Shown: in pieces, positions 42,609 through 50,283 of the stretch
How the letters are laid out: the number at the start of each line of letters is the position of its first letter
Position numbering within the stretch: the first letter of the stretch is position 1
Assembly: GCF_000302535.1 (NCBI RefSeq)
Contig: NC_018708.1
Location: 4,216,001-4,280,000 of the forward strand
Direction of reading: 5' to 3'
DNA from: Acidovorax sp. KKS102
GTDB lineage: Bacteria > Pseudomonadota > Gammaproteobacteria > Burkholderiales > Burkholderiaceae_C
Length of the DNA stretch: 64,000 nt
The notes under the pieces: model-generated
Told to the model about the DNA's origin: nothing
The model's database searches: none
The model's input: the letters and a program-made list of their open reading frames with translations, nothing else
Translations under genes and position numbers: made by a program

Positions 42609-44780
42609 CTAAGCCATTACGTGATGCGCCTGCGCCAAAGCGTGCAAATTCGCCGCCCTCAGGTGCGTCGCCAAGTCAATACTCAATTGGGAAAGCAGCT
42701 TCTGCACCAATTCCGGATGCTCATGCGAGAGCTTTTGGAACGCTGCACGGCCTAAGCGCATCGCTTCGACTCCAGTTTCTGCCACAACGGAGGCTGAACG
42801 TACTTGCTTATCGATAAATCCGATTTGCCCCACCGCTGTCCCGGCGCGCACCCCAGAGAGGCGCAGGTGCGCACCGTCCTCGGTCGTCAACTGCACACTA
42901 GCTTGCCCGCGCGTGATGAACCATAGCGCATCACTGGACTCGCCTTCACGGATAAAACAATGCCCGGGTTCGAACGTATGGAGGGTCATCACGCATCTCA
43001 AAACATGGCTCTCATCGTCCGTCAGATGCGAAGGCCAAAGCAGATGGCCTTGCTGGTCTTCCGTTTGGAACGGTGGCAAGAGCCGTTGCAAAAGCATGTT
43101 TTCCACCGTCTCTAACGCTCTATCCAGATCGGGAGCAATGCGTGTTTCGGGCACATCATTGGACAGCAGCGCATGCACATTGCTGTGCCTCCACTGCGTG
43201 CCTGCATGCATGAGCACGATTCCTAATCGCTGAGCCTGTGCCTGTAGCCTACTGATTCCCTGAGCGATACTGGAGTCAATCTGCCGCACGGCCGCCCAGT
43301 CCATGACAACAAAGCGGGCTTCAACGAACACCTGACGTACCGCATCCTGCAGTAAGGCAGCTGAAGCAAAAAACTGATGACTATCCAACTGCAACACCCG
43401 AATCTCACTGCCGTGCTGTGCAAGGAATTCGAACTCGGCAGGCGCCCGCGCACAATTCGACTGGATTTCAAGGCCAGACAATGTTCGTCGTACCGGCTTT
43501 TGCGTGTTGCGATGGGCATGCAGAACCAGACCCAGCAGTAGCCCCACCAGTAAGGCAGCCACCATATTAACCAACAGAGATGCGGCCATTACACCGGCGA
43601 TAACCATAAGGTCTTCCTTGTGGTGCCTATCAACGGTACGGTTGCGGAACAATCGCAGCGCATGCCGGGCACTGCCGCGGTCCCAAAGTTGCCATGCCTC
43701 CACCAGTAGTAGACCGGAAAGCGCAGCGACTGGAATCAATACAAGCGCGCCAGAGGCACAGATTGCACCCAACAGTAACGCCAGGGCGCACATTGCTATG
43801 GCAGTCAGCGACCTAGAGCGTGCCGCCATCATCGAGACCGACAATGAACCCGAAACCGAAGGAGATCCCAGCGCACCCGCACTGGCTATCGCAAAGGCCT
43901 GTACCGTCTTATCTACGCTAGTCAGGAAGCGCCGATCATCCAACTGAGCTAATTGCTCACCCGTCACGACATTGTTCAAAAAGACCAGCGCGCCGAGTAT
44001 GGCTGCACCTTTCACCAGATCCAGCCACCAATACCACCGGTGTTCTGAAGGCCCCCACAAACCGGTGAAGTCGGCGAGCTGCACCGGAACGCTCCACGAC
44101 TGAAATTCCATCAATCGGGGCAGCGGAGTGTCGGAAAAAGCCGTGGCCAAGCCAATAGCAATACCCGCGGACAGCCCCACTGCCGAGGCAGGCCATTGTG
44201 GACGAAACCGCTTGACCACCAATGCACTAACCACCACCGTGGCAACCGCAGCAGCAACCGGCAAGGCCATCTGAGGTTGATCGAGCTGCGTTTTCAAACT
44301 AGACCATTGGGAAATGCCGATGGACACCGCAATGCTGCTGGCAAAACCACTATATACAGGCGCCGGAATGAATCGCGCCAACCGCTCCGCACGCAACAGC
44401 CATAGCAGCCCCACAACCAAACCCGCCAATGCCGATATGCCACATAACAAACCAAGGCGTGTCGCCTCAGTGTCTTGCAGACCAAACTGCGGCAGACGAT
44501 GTGCCATCTGAAGCACTAACGTGGCCAGCGTTGCAGCCTCAAAAAAGCGCGTCGTATATGCAATCGGGCGACTGCTTTGCGACGTCAACAATGTGACCCA
44601 AGCCACACCAAGAAAAGCCGCGAGAACGCCCGCGCTGAGGGCTGTGGGCGCAACTTGCGAATACAGGATGACAGTACTACCCAGAATGCTAGGCAAACTC
44701 ACCGCAGCGCCATCCGTGGCGCCCAAAGCGGATTGTGGATGGAATATCCGGGCGTTATTAATCGTTCGCGTCTCAGTCAT
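42609..44780 (-). CDS. SulP-family anion transporter fused to STAS and cyclic-nucleotide-binding domains
   Basis: 723 residues from the ATG at 44780; a TTG ten codons earlier is less likely. About ten to eleven transmembrane helices form a SulP core (AERLARFIPAPVYSGFASSIAVSIGISQW, FLNNVVTGEQLAQLDDRRFL, GALGSPSVSGSLSVSMMAARS). A STAS domain follows near residues 460-560 (LQLDSHQFFASAALLQDAV, VVMDWAAVRQIDSSIAQGI). The C-terminus is a Crp-like nucleotide-binding fold (FEPGHCFIREGESSDALWFITRGQASVQL, GTAVGQIGFIDKQVRSASVVAET). Transport of an inorganic anion gated by a cyclic nucleotide is the natural reading. The phosphate-binding cassette lacks the classical RxxS/T spacing, so ligand binding is uncertain. 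Confidence 0.85.
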   Translation of the reverse strand: MTETRTINNARIFHPQSALGATDGAAVSLPSILGSTVILYSQVAPTALSAGVLAAFLGVAWVTLLTSQSSRPIAYTTRFFEAATLATLVLQMAHRLPQFGLQDTEATRLGLLCGISALAGLVVGLLWLLRAERLARFIPAPVYSGFASSIAVSIGISQWSSLKTQLDQPQMALPVAAAVATVVVSALVVKRFRPQWPASAVGLSAGIAIGLATAFSDTPLPRLMEFQSWSVPVQLADFTGLWGPSEHRWYWWLDLVKGAAILGALVFLNNVVTGEQLAQLDDRRFLTSVDKTVQAFAIASAGALGSPSVSGSLSVSMMAARSRSLTAIAMCALALLLGAICASGALVLIPVAALSGLLLVEAWQLWDRGSARHALRLFRNRTVDRHHKEDLMVIAGVMAASLLVNMVAALLVGLLLGLVLHAHRNTQKPVRRTLSGLEIQSNCARAPAEFEFLAQHGSEIRVLQLDSHQFFASAALLQDAVRQVFVEARFVVMDWAAVRQIDSSIAQGISRLQAQAQRLGIVLMHAGTQWRHSNVHALLSNDVPETRIAPDLDRALETVENMLLQRLLPPFQTEDQQGHLLWPSHLTDDESHVLRCVMTLHTFEPGHCFIREGESSDALWFITRGQASVQLTTEDGAHLRLSGVRAGTAVGQIGFIDKQVRSASVVAETGVEAMRLGRAAFQKLSHEHPELVQKLLSQLSIDLATHLRAANLHALAQAHHVMA

Positions 44781-44952
44781 GGAGGCACCGAAGATGCAGA
44801 TTAGTTGCAATAATTTTTAACTACTCCTTTAGTAGAGATGTAAAAAATTATACAAACCGATTGATATTATAAAAATCATTTTGTTATTAATTTATCTAAG
44901 CAAATTGATTTTTATGCATCGAATTCTAAAACACCCACCAATCAGCAATATT

Positions 44953-45273
44953 TTATTTCTTCTTCAGAACCACATTACCTACCATTGGAAGCGGATAGAG
45001 AATTGAGCCATCATCCTGAATAGTCATTATTTGATTTACCCCAGCATTCTCTATTTTGAGATTTTTACCATCAATAGAATATTTGACCTCAGTTTTTACT
45101 CCCATCACACTCATGTAGGCTTTTTCACCAGACACGAATTCGATAGAAAGACCTACATCTACCATTCCTTTGTCACCTGGGGCTTGCTCATAAACTCCGC
45201 TAAGGCTTTTTCCACATCCAGAAATAAAAACCACAACCAAAATCATCAATAAGGATAAATATTTTTTGAACAT
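44953..45273 (-). CDS. Small AT-rich lipoprotein, function unknown
   Basis: 106 residues from the ATG at 45273 (MFKKYLSLLMILVVVFISGC); upstream in-frame codons lack a ribosome site. A type II signal peptide ends with lipobox ISGC, so Cys20 would be lipidated and the protein membrane-anchored in the periplasm. The mature part (SLSGVYEQAPGDKGMVDVGL, MTIQDDGSILYPLP) looks like a small beta-rich domain. Base composition is extremely AT-rich against a GC-rich background, the clearest sign of transfer in the window. I do not recognise a named family. Confidence 0.75.
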   Translation of the reverse strand: MFKKYLSLLMILVVVFISGCGKSLSGVYEQAPGDKGMVDVGLSIEFVSGEKAYMSVMGVKTEVKYSIDGKNLKIENAGVNQIMTIQDDGSILYPLPMVGNVVLKKK

Positions 45274-45598
45274 TTTGAAAATTAATTTCTTAAAACTAAT
45301 CAATGATTTTGAAATACCATCAAAATCAAAGATCAACTTACTGGGATATTTAAAATTCGATGATCTCTTTTTTATCAAGAGATGCTCATGATAGATTATT
45401 TTTATACAGTTGAAGACGATTGGTTACAAAAGTGTGATTTTTTTCACACACAGCACGAGTGCCGACATTAGGCGTAGCGCTATCAGACACTGGGGCAATG
45501 CACCGCACTATCGATTGAGGTTACCGACAATGAATACTGCGTTCAGTTAGCCCTCGCATCATGCATACACGCAGGTCATGCGCCGCGGACTCAATCGA
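45274..45598. other. Right flank of the island, AT-rich to GC-rich transition
   Basis: 325 bp without a gene. The part nearest the lipoprotein is very AT-rich; composition changes to the chromosomal norm around 45460-45560. A CRP-type palindrome sits at 45433-45448. No integrase, tRNA or clear attachment repeat was found at this edge. Confidence 0.5.
45433..45448. promoter_or_regulatory. CRP-type binding site (TGTGA-N6-TCACA)
   Basis: TGTGA, six T bases, TCACA is an exact match to the CRP/FNR-family consensus half-sites and spacing. It lies 160 bp upstream of the AT-rich lipoprotein start. The plsC gene ends on the other side, so the lipoprotein is the likely target. A chance match in AT-rich DNA remains possible. 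Confidence 0.5.
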
Positions 45599-46336
45599 TC
45601 AGCTGCGACGGAGTTTATTGACCGTGTCGTGCAGGTGCTGCGTCCAGGTACGCCGGTCGCGTTCGCCCGCCAGCTCCGGCGGGCCGTAGTGCACCACAGC
45701 TTCGATGGGCGGGGCGCTGAGCGTGCGCCAGATCGAGCCCACCAGGGTTTCGTCGCCGATGTAGCTCGGCGCAAAGCTGGTGGCGCCGGTGGCCTTGTCG
45801 GCAAAGCGCAGACCCACGGGCTGCACCGGGGCCTGCGCGGCCACGGCGGCCTGCAGCAGGTTGGCGTGGAAGGGCAGCATCTCGCGCCCGTCGCCCGTGG
45901 TGCCTTCAGGGAACACGGCCAGCACCTCGCCGCGCTCCAGCGCCTCTTGCATGGAGCGCACCATGCGCAGCGCATCGCGGCGCGAGCTGCGCTCGATGTA
46001 GAGCGTGCCTGCAGCCGTGGCCAGGGTGCCGATCAGCGGCCAGCCCTGCACGTCGGACTTGGAGACAAAGCGGCAGTGCCGCGCGGCGTGCATCACCGGG
46101 ATGTCGAGCCACGAGATGTGGTTGGCCACCAGCATCACCGGGCCAGTGACCGGGGGCTGGCCCAGGATGCGCAGGCTGATGCCCGCATGGGCCAGCAGCT
46201 CCATCGACCACACCTGCACGCGGGCGTGTTGCTGGTCCCGCGACAGCGACGGAAACCGCAGCGCCACGATCCACAGGCCCTTGGCAATATGGCCCAGCAG
46301 CCGCAAGAGGCGCCAGCTGGCGCGCAGGAACTTCAC
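45599..46336 (-). CDS. plsC: 1-acyl-sn-glycerol-3-phosphate acyltransferase
   Basis: 245 residues starting at a GTG (46336). Acylates lysophosphatidic acid to phosphatidic acid at the inner membrane. The acyltransferase motifs are intact: NHISWLD (His and Asp of HX4D) near residue 71, the substrate-binding block around YIERSSRRDA, and FPEGTT near residue 142. A hydrophobic N-terminal segment (LLRLLGHIAKGLWIVALRF) serves as anchor. It is the last gene of the yqgE-ruvX-pyrR-pyrB-pyrC' series, 27 bp after the pyrC' stop, and borders the island at its 3' end. Confidence 0.9.
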   Translation of the reverse strand: MKFLRASWRLLRLLGHIAKGLWIVALRFPSLSRDQQHARVQVWSMELLAHAGISLRILGQPPVTGPVMLVANHISWLDIPVMHAARHCRFVSKSDVQGWPLIGTLATAAGTLYIERSSRRDALRMVRSMQEALERGEVLAVFPEGTTGDGREMLPFHANLLQAAVAAQAPVQPVGLRFADKATGATSFAPSYIGDETLVGSIWRTLSAPPIEAVVHYGPPELAGERDRRTWTQHLHDTVNKLRRS

Positions 46337-46363
46337 GGCTGGGCCTTATCGCGTTGAGTCGTC

Positions 46364-47659
46364 TCAGCTGCGGTCGAAAGCGACCTGTCCGCCCACCAGG
46401 GTCATGCGCACGCGGCCGGGCAGCTCGTAGCCCGAGAAGGGCGTGTGTTTGCCCTGGCTGGCGAGCGCGTCGTCCTGCACCGTCCAGGCGGCCTGCGGGT
46501 CGAAGATGCAGAGGTCACCCACGCCGCCTTCCACGATCTGGCCCACGCTGGCCTGCAAGGTGCCCAGCGCGTTGCCCAGCACGCGTGCGGGCTCGGCGGT
46601 GACCACGGCCAGCGCGCGCTGCAAGGGCACGCCGCTGTCCTGCGACCACTTGAGTGCCAGCGACAGCAGCAGCTCCAGGCCCGTGGCGCCGGGTTCGGCC
46701 TCGGCAAACGGCAGGGTCTTGGCGTCTTCATCGACCGGGGTGTGGTCGGACACCAGCGCATCGATGGTGCCATCGAGCAGCGCTGCACTCAGGGCGTCGC
46801 GGTCGCGCTGCTGGCGCAACGGCGGCGTCAGGCGCGCGCGGCTGTCAAAGAAGCCGATGTCGTTCTCGGTGAGGTGCAGCGAGTTCATGCTGACGTCGGC
46901 CGTGACTTTCAGGCCATCGGCCTTGGCGCGGCGCACCAGATCCACACCCGCAGCGCTGCTGAGGCGGCACAGGTGCACGCGCGCGCCGGTGGTCTTGAGC
47001 AGTTCAAAAATGGTGTGCAGCGCAATGGTCTCGGCCGCCACGGGCACGCCCGACAGGCCCAGCCGCGTGGCCAGCGCACCGCTGGCGGCCACACCCTTGC
47101 CCAGATGCATCTCCTGCGGGCGCAACCACACCGTGTAGCCAAAGGTGGCGGCGTATTGCAGCGCGCGCTGCAGCACCTGGGTGCTGGCCAGCGGCACCTC
47201 GGCCTGGCCAAAGCCCACGCAGCCGGACTCGGTCAGCTCGGCCATCTCGGTCAGCACCTCGCCGGCCAAACCGCGGGTCAAAGCGCCCAGCGGAAACAGG
47301 CGCGACTGGTGCAGTTTCTCGGCGCGGAACTTGAGCATCTCCACCAGGCCGGGCTCGTCGAGCACGGGGTCGGTGTCGGGCGGGCAGACCAGGCTGGTCA
47401 CGCCGCCGGCCACGGCTGCGGCCATCTCGGATTCGAGCATGCCTTCGTGCTCGTGGCCCGGCTCGCGCAGCCGCGCCGCCAGGTCCACCAGGCCGGGCAG
47501 CACGATGCAGCCGGCAGCGTTGATGGTGCGGTTGGGCGCAAAGTCGGGCGGCACGCGGTTGACCCCCACGATGCGGCCTGCCGCCAGCGCGATGTCGCAG
47601 GTCTGGTCAAGGCCCGAGGCGGGGTCGATCACACGGCCGTTCTGGATCAGTATCTTCAT
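46364..47659 (-). CDS. pyrC': Dihydroorotase homologue PyrC', catalytically inactive ATCase subunit
   Basis: 431 residues with the full dihydroorotase fold, but the metal-binding positions are lost. The usual DxHxHLREPG is LVDLAARLREPG (both His replaced). The NTxP motif reads CPPDTDP. The His of the HLCH region is replaced (HLCRLSS). Only the SDHTP Asp region remains. In Pseudomonas such PyrC' proteins are structural partners needed to assemble the PyrB dodecamer, and a separate active pyrC makes the pathway work. It directly follows pyrB. Structural role is by family analogy. Confidence 0.88.
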   Translation of the reverse strand: MKILIQNGRVIDPASGLDQTCDIALAAGRIVGVNRVPPDFAPNRTINAAGCIVLPGLVDLAARLREPGHEHEGMLESEMAAAVAGGVTSLVCPPDTDPVLDEPGLVEMLKFRAEKLHQSRLFPLGALTRGLAGEVLTEMAELTESGCVGFGQAEVPLASTQVLQRALQYAATFGYTVWLRPQEMHLGKGVAASGALATRLGLSGVPVAAETIALHTIFELLKTTGARVHLCRLSSAAGVDLVRRAKADGLKVTADVSMNSLHLTENDIGFFDSRARLTPPLRQQRDRDALSAALLDGTIDALVSDHTPVDEDAKTLPFAEAEPGATGLELLLSLALKWSQDSGVPLQRALAVVTAEPARVLGNALGTLQASVGQIVEGGVGDLCIFDPQAAWTVQDDALASQGKHTPFSGYELPGRVRMTLVGGQVAFDRS

Positions 47660-47660
47660 G

Positions 47661-47720
47661 ATTTCAAGCCAAATAGGCCGATAGCGCCGGTGATATATGC
47701 GCTAGCAGCTATTAAAACAG
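47661..47720. repeat. GCTAGCGC-type intergenic repeat, copy 5
   Basis: It contains AAATAGGCCGATAGCGCCGG and ATGCGCTAGCAGCTATTAAA, almost identical in its right half to the copy at 5783. It lies between pyrB and pyrC' inside what should be one operon. Confidence 0.75.
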
Positions 47721-47738
47721 GAGCGATTACCCGATGGG

Positions 47739-48701
47739 TCACGCTTCATTCCCCGCGACGATGGACATGACCGCCATGCGCACTGCGATGCCGAAGGTCA
47801 CCTGCGGCAGGATCACGCTCTGCTTGCCATCGACCACGGCGGAGTCGATCTCCACGCCACGGTTGATGGGGCCGGGGTGCATGACGATGGCGTCGGGCTT
47901 GGCCAGTTGCAGCTTCTCCTGCGTGAGGCCGAAGCTCTTGAAGTATTCCTGGCTGGACGGCAGCAGCGCTCCGCTCATGCGCTCGTTCTGCAGGCGCAGC
48001 ATGATGACCACGTCGGCGTCCTTGATGCCTTCTTCGAGCGTGTGGCACACGCGCACGCCCATCTGCGCCATGTCAGATGGCACAAGCGTGCGCGGGCCCA
48101 CCACGCGCACTTCGGCACAGCCCAAGGTGGTCAGGCCGTGGATGTCGGAGCGCGCCACGCGCGAGTGCAGCACGTCACCCACGATGGCCACGGTGAGGTT
48201 GCTGAAGTCCTTCTTGTAGTGGCGGATGGTGTACATGTCCAGCAACCCCTGCGTGGGATGGGCATGGCGGCCGTCGCCCGCGTTGATCACGTGCACATGG
48301 GGGGCCACGTGCTGGGCGATGAGGTACGGCGCACCCGACTCGCTGTGCCGCACCACGAACAGGTCGGCGGCCATCGCGCTCAGGTTGGCGATGGTGTCGA
48401 GCAGCGATTCGCCCTTGCTGGCCGAGCTGCGCGCGATGTCCAGGTTGATCACGTCCGCCGACAGGCGCTTGGCCGCGATCTCGAAGGTGGTGCGGGTGCG
48501 CGTGCTGTTCTCGAAGAACAGGTTGAACACGCTCTTGCCGCGCAGCAGAGGTACCTTCTTCACTTCGCGGTCGTTCACGCTCACGAAGTTGGCGGCCGTG
48601 TCGAGGATGTGCGTGACGATGTCGCGCGGCAGGCCCTCGATGGACAGCAGGTGGATCAGCTCGCCGTTCTTGTTGAGTTGGGGGTTGCGCTTGTGCAGCA
48701 C
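47739..48701 (-). CDS. pyrB: Aspartate carbamoyltransferase catalytic subunit
   Basis: 320 residues, starting at a GTG (48701). Condenses carbamoyl phosphate and aspartate in pyrimidine synthesis. The carbamoyl-phosphate motif [12 protein letters not shown] is near residue 64, the 80s-loop SASKGES follows, then [18 protein letters not shown] with the catalytic His, and HPGPINRG near residue 280. All catalytic residues are present. It lies 12 bp after pyrR and upstream of the inactive pyrC', the arrangement of a class A ATCase. An 80-bp gap holding a repeat separates it from pyrC'. Confidence 0.95.
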   Translation of the reverse strand: MLHKRNPQLNKNGELIHLLSIEGLPRDIVTHILDTAANFVSVNDREVKKVPLLRGKSVFNLFFENSTRTRTTFEIAAKRLSADVINLDIARSSASKGESLLDTIANLSAMAADLFVVRHSESGAPYLIAQHVAPHVHVINAGDGRHAHPTQGLLDMYTIRHYKKDFSNLTVAIVGDVLHSRVARSDIHGLTTLGCAEVRVVGPRTLVPSDMAQMGVRVCHTLEEGIKDADVVIMLRLQNERMSGALLPSSQEYFKSFGLTQEKLQLAKPDAIVMHPGPINRGVEIDSAVVDGKQSVILPQVTFGIAVRMAVMSIVAGNEA

Positions 48702-48713
48702 GGTCGGGCCTCT

Positions 48714-49238
48714 TTAGTCTTTGTCCTGGACTTGGAATTGGAAGGTGCCGCTGTCGCCCCGCGCCAGGGCCAGCGACTGGGCGGCGGGCAGCGCCACGCG
48801 CGCGGCGGCAAAGTCGGCCTGCACGGGCAGCTCGCGCCCACCCCGGTCCACCAACACGGCCAGGCGTACGCTGGCGGGGCGGCCGTAGTCGAACAGCTCG
48901 TTGAGCACGGCGCGGATGGTGCGGCCGGTGTAGAGCACGTCGTCGAGCACCAGCACGTCGGCTCCGTTCACATCAAACGGCAGCGCGGTCTGTGCGCTGG
49001 CCGACAGGCCGCGCTGGGCGAAGTCGTCGCGGTGCATCACCGAAGAGAGCACACCGGCGGGCCCTTCCAGGCCCAGGTCTTTTTGCAAGCGCTCGGCCAG
49101 CCAGGCACCGCCCGAGGCAATGCCCGCCAGGCGCGTGGTGGGGGTGAGCATGCTGCGCACGCCGCGCAGCAGCTCGCGGTACAGCGCCTCGGCGTCTAGC
49201 ACCAGGCTGCCGGACATTCCGGGGGATGGGGTGGTCAT
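48714..49238 (-). CDS. pyrR: PyrR bifunctional regulator / uracil phosphoribosyltransferase
   Basis: 174 residues. The PRPP-binding loop VLVLDDVLYTGRTIRAVLNE is intact, with LAGIASGGAWLAERL and LAVLVDRGGRELPV also typical. In Gram-positives PyrR attenuates pyr mRNA; in Proteobacteria it is often mainly an enzyme, and no attenuator leader was identified upstream here. Its ATG overlaps the ruvX stop by four bases, so ruvX-pyrR-pyrB are translationally linked. Confidence 0.92.
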   Translation of the reverse strand: MTTPSPGMSGSLVLDAEALYRELLRGVRSMLTPTTRLAGIASGGAWLAERLQKDLGLEGPAGVLSSVMHRDDFAQRGLSASAQTALPFDVNGADVLVLDDVLYTGRTIRAVLNELFDYGRPASVRLAVLVDRGGRELPVQADFAAARVALPAAQSLALARGDSGTFQFQVQDKD

Positions 49239-49666
49239 GGGAGATTCCTCAAAAACTGTTCCAGGATGATGCAGGCCGAGGCCGCGTCGGCATCCTTGGC
49301 GCCACCGGCGATGGCTTCGGTGGTGCTGTAGCGCTCGTCCACCTCAAACACCTGCAGACCAAAGCGGCCACGCAACTGGCGCCCGAACTTGAGCGCACGT
49401 GCCGTGTTTTCGTGGGCTGCGCCGTCCGGGTGGTAAGGCACGCCGATCACCAAAGCGTCAGGCTGCCATTCCTTGATGCGCTCGGCCACCTGGGCAAAAC
49501 GGGCGTCGCCCTCGGCCTGGATGGTGCGCTGGGGCGTGGCGCTCTTGAGCATGCGGTTGCCCGAGGCCACGCCCGTGCGCTTGAGCCCGAAATCAAAAGC
49601 AAGAAAAGTCTGGAAATGCGCAGGAACGGCTGGCGGCTGAATGGACTGAGCGGGCGCACCAGTCAT
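49235..49666 (-). CDS. ruvX: Putative pre-16S rRNA nuclease / Holliday junction resolvase homologue YqgF
   Basis: 143 residues, RNase H-like fold. The first catalytic Asp is in FLAFDFGLKRTGVAS (about residue 25), followed by LVIGVPYHPDG and the acidic VDERYSTTEA, then the last Asp in AKDADAASACIILEQFL. Family members trim the 5' end of 16S rRNA precursor. Overlaps yqgE by four bases upstream and pyrR by four bases downstream. Confidence 0.92.
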   Translation of the reverse strand: MTGAPAQSIQPPAVPAHFQTFLAFDFGLKRTGVASGNRMLKSATPQRTIQAEGDARFAQVAERIKEWQPDALVIGVPYHPDGAAHENTARALKFGRQLRGRFGLQVFEVDERYSTTEAIAGGAKDADAASACIILEQFLRNLP

Positions 49667-50262
49667 GCGTGCCCCGCCTCGGGCGACAGCATCCAGGCCT
49701 GCAGGCCCAGGAGCGACAGGGCCCGGTCGTAACGCTCGGGCACTGGGGTGTCGAAGATCACCGACAGATCGGCCGCCACGGTGAGCCAGGCGTTCTCGGC
49801 CAACTCAGATTCGAGCTGGCCCTCGCCCCAGGACGAGTACCCCAGCGTGATGAGCACGCGGCGGGGGCCGGCGCCCGTGGACAGGGCTTCGAGCACGTCC
49901 TTGGAGGTGGTCATCTCCAGGCCACCGGGGATGGTCATGGTGGAGGCATAGGCCGACTCGTCGGTTTCCCCCTTGTCCATGAGCATGGGTTCGTGCAGTA
50001 CAAAACCGCGCTCGGTCTGCACCGGGCCGCCTTGGAAAACGGGCTCTTTGGTGAGGTCCTCGCGGCGCAGGGACAGGTCCACCTTGTCGAACAGGCCCTT
50101 GAGGGTGATATCGGTGGGCTTGTTGATGATGAGGCCGAGCGCACCGCGCTCGCTGTGCTCGCACAGATAGACGACGCTGCGCGCAAAAGACTCATCTTCC
50201 AGGCCGGGCATCGCGATCAGGAAATGATGCGTCAGGTTGATGGGCGCAGAATCGAAAGACAT
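49663..50262 (-). CDS. yqgE: YqgE/AlgH family protein
   Basis: 199 residues, standard size for UPF0301. Visible: LTHHFLIAMPGLEDESFARSVVYLCEHSERGALGLIINKP at the N-terminus, VFQGGPVQTERGFVLH, and LGYSSWGEGQLESELAENAWL. The biochemical function is unclear despite the AlgH name. First gene of the yqgE-ruvX-pyrR series; its start is 21 bp from the divergent photolyase start, leaving very little room for two promoters. Confidence 0.93.
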   Translation of the reverse strand: MSFDSAPINLTHHFLIAMPGLEDESFARSVVYLCEHSERGALGLIINKPTDITLKGLFDKVDLSLRREDLTKEPVFQGGPVQTERGFVLHEPMLMDKGETDESAYASTMTIPGGLEMTTSKDVLEALSTGAGPRRVLITLGYSSWGEGQLESELAENAWLTVAADLSVIFDTPVPERYDRALSLLGLQAWMLSPEAGHA

Positions 50263-50283
50263 CCCGCAATTTTAACGGTGAAC

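Noticed and set aside
42337-42612. 91-codon open frame before the SulP gene
   Set aside because: No ribosome site or family resemblance, and it overlaps the SulP terminator hairpins on the other strand.
45540-45600. Attachment site at the right edge of the island
   Set aside because: No tRNA, integrase gene, or direct repeat matching the left edge at 36407 could be found.
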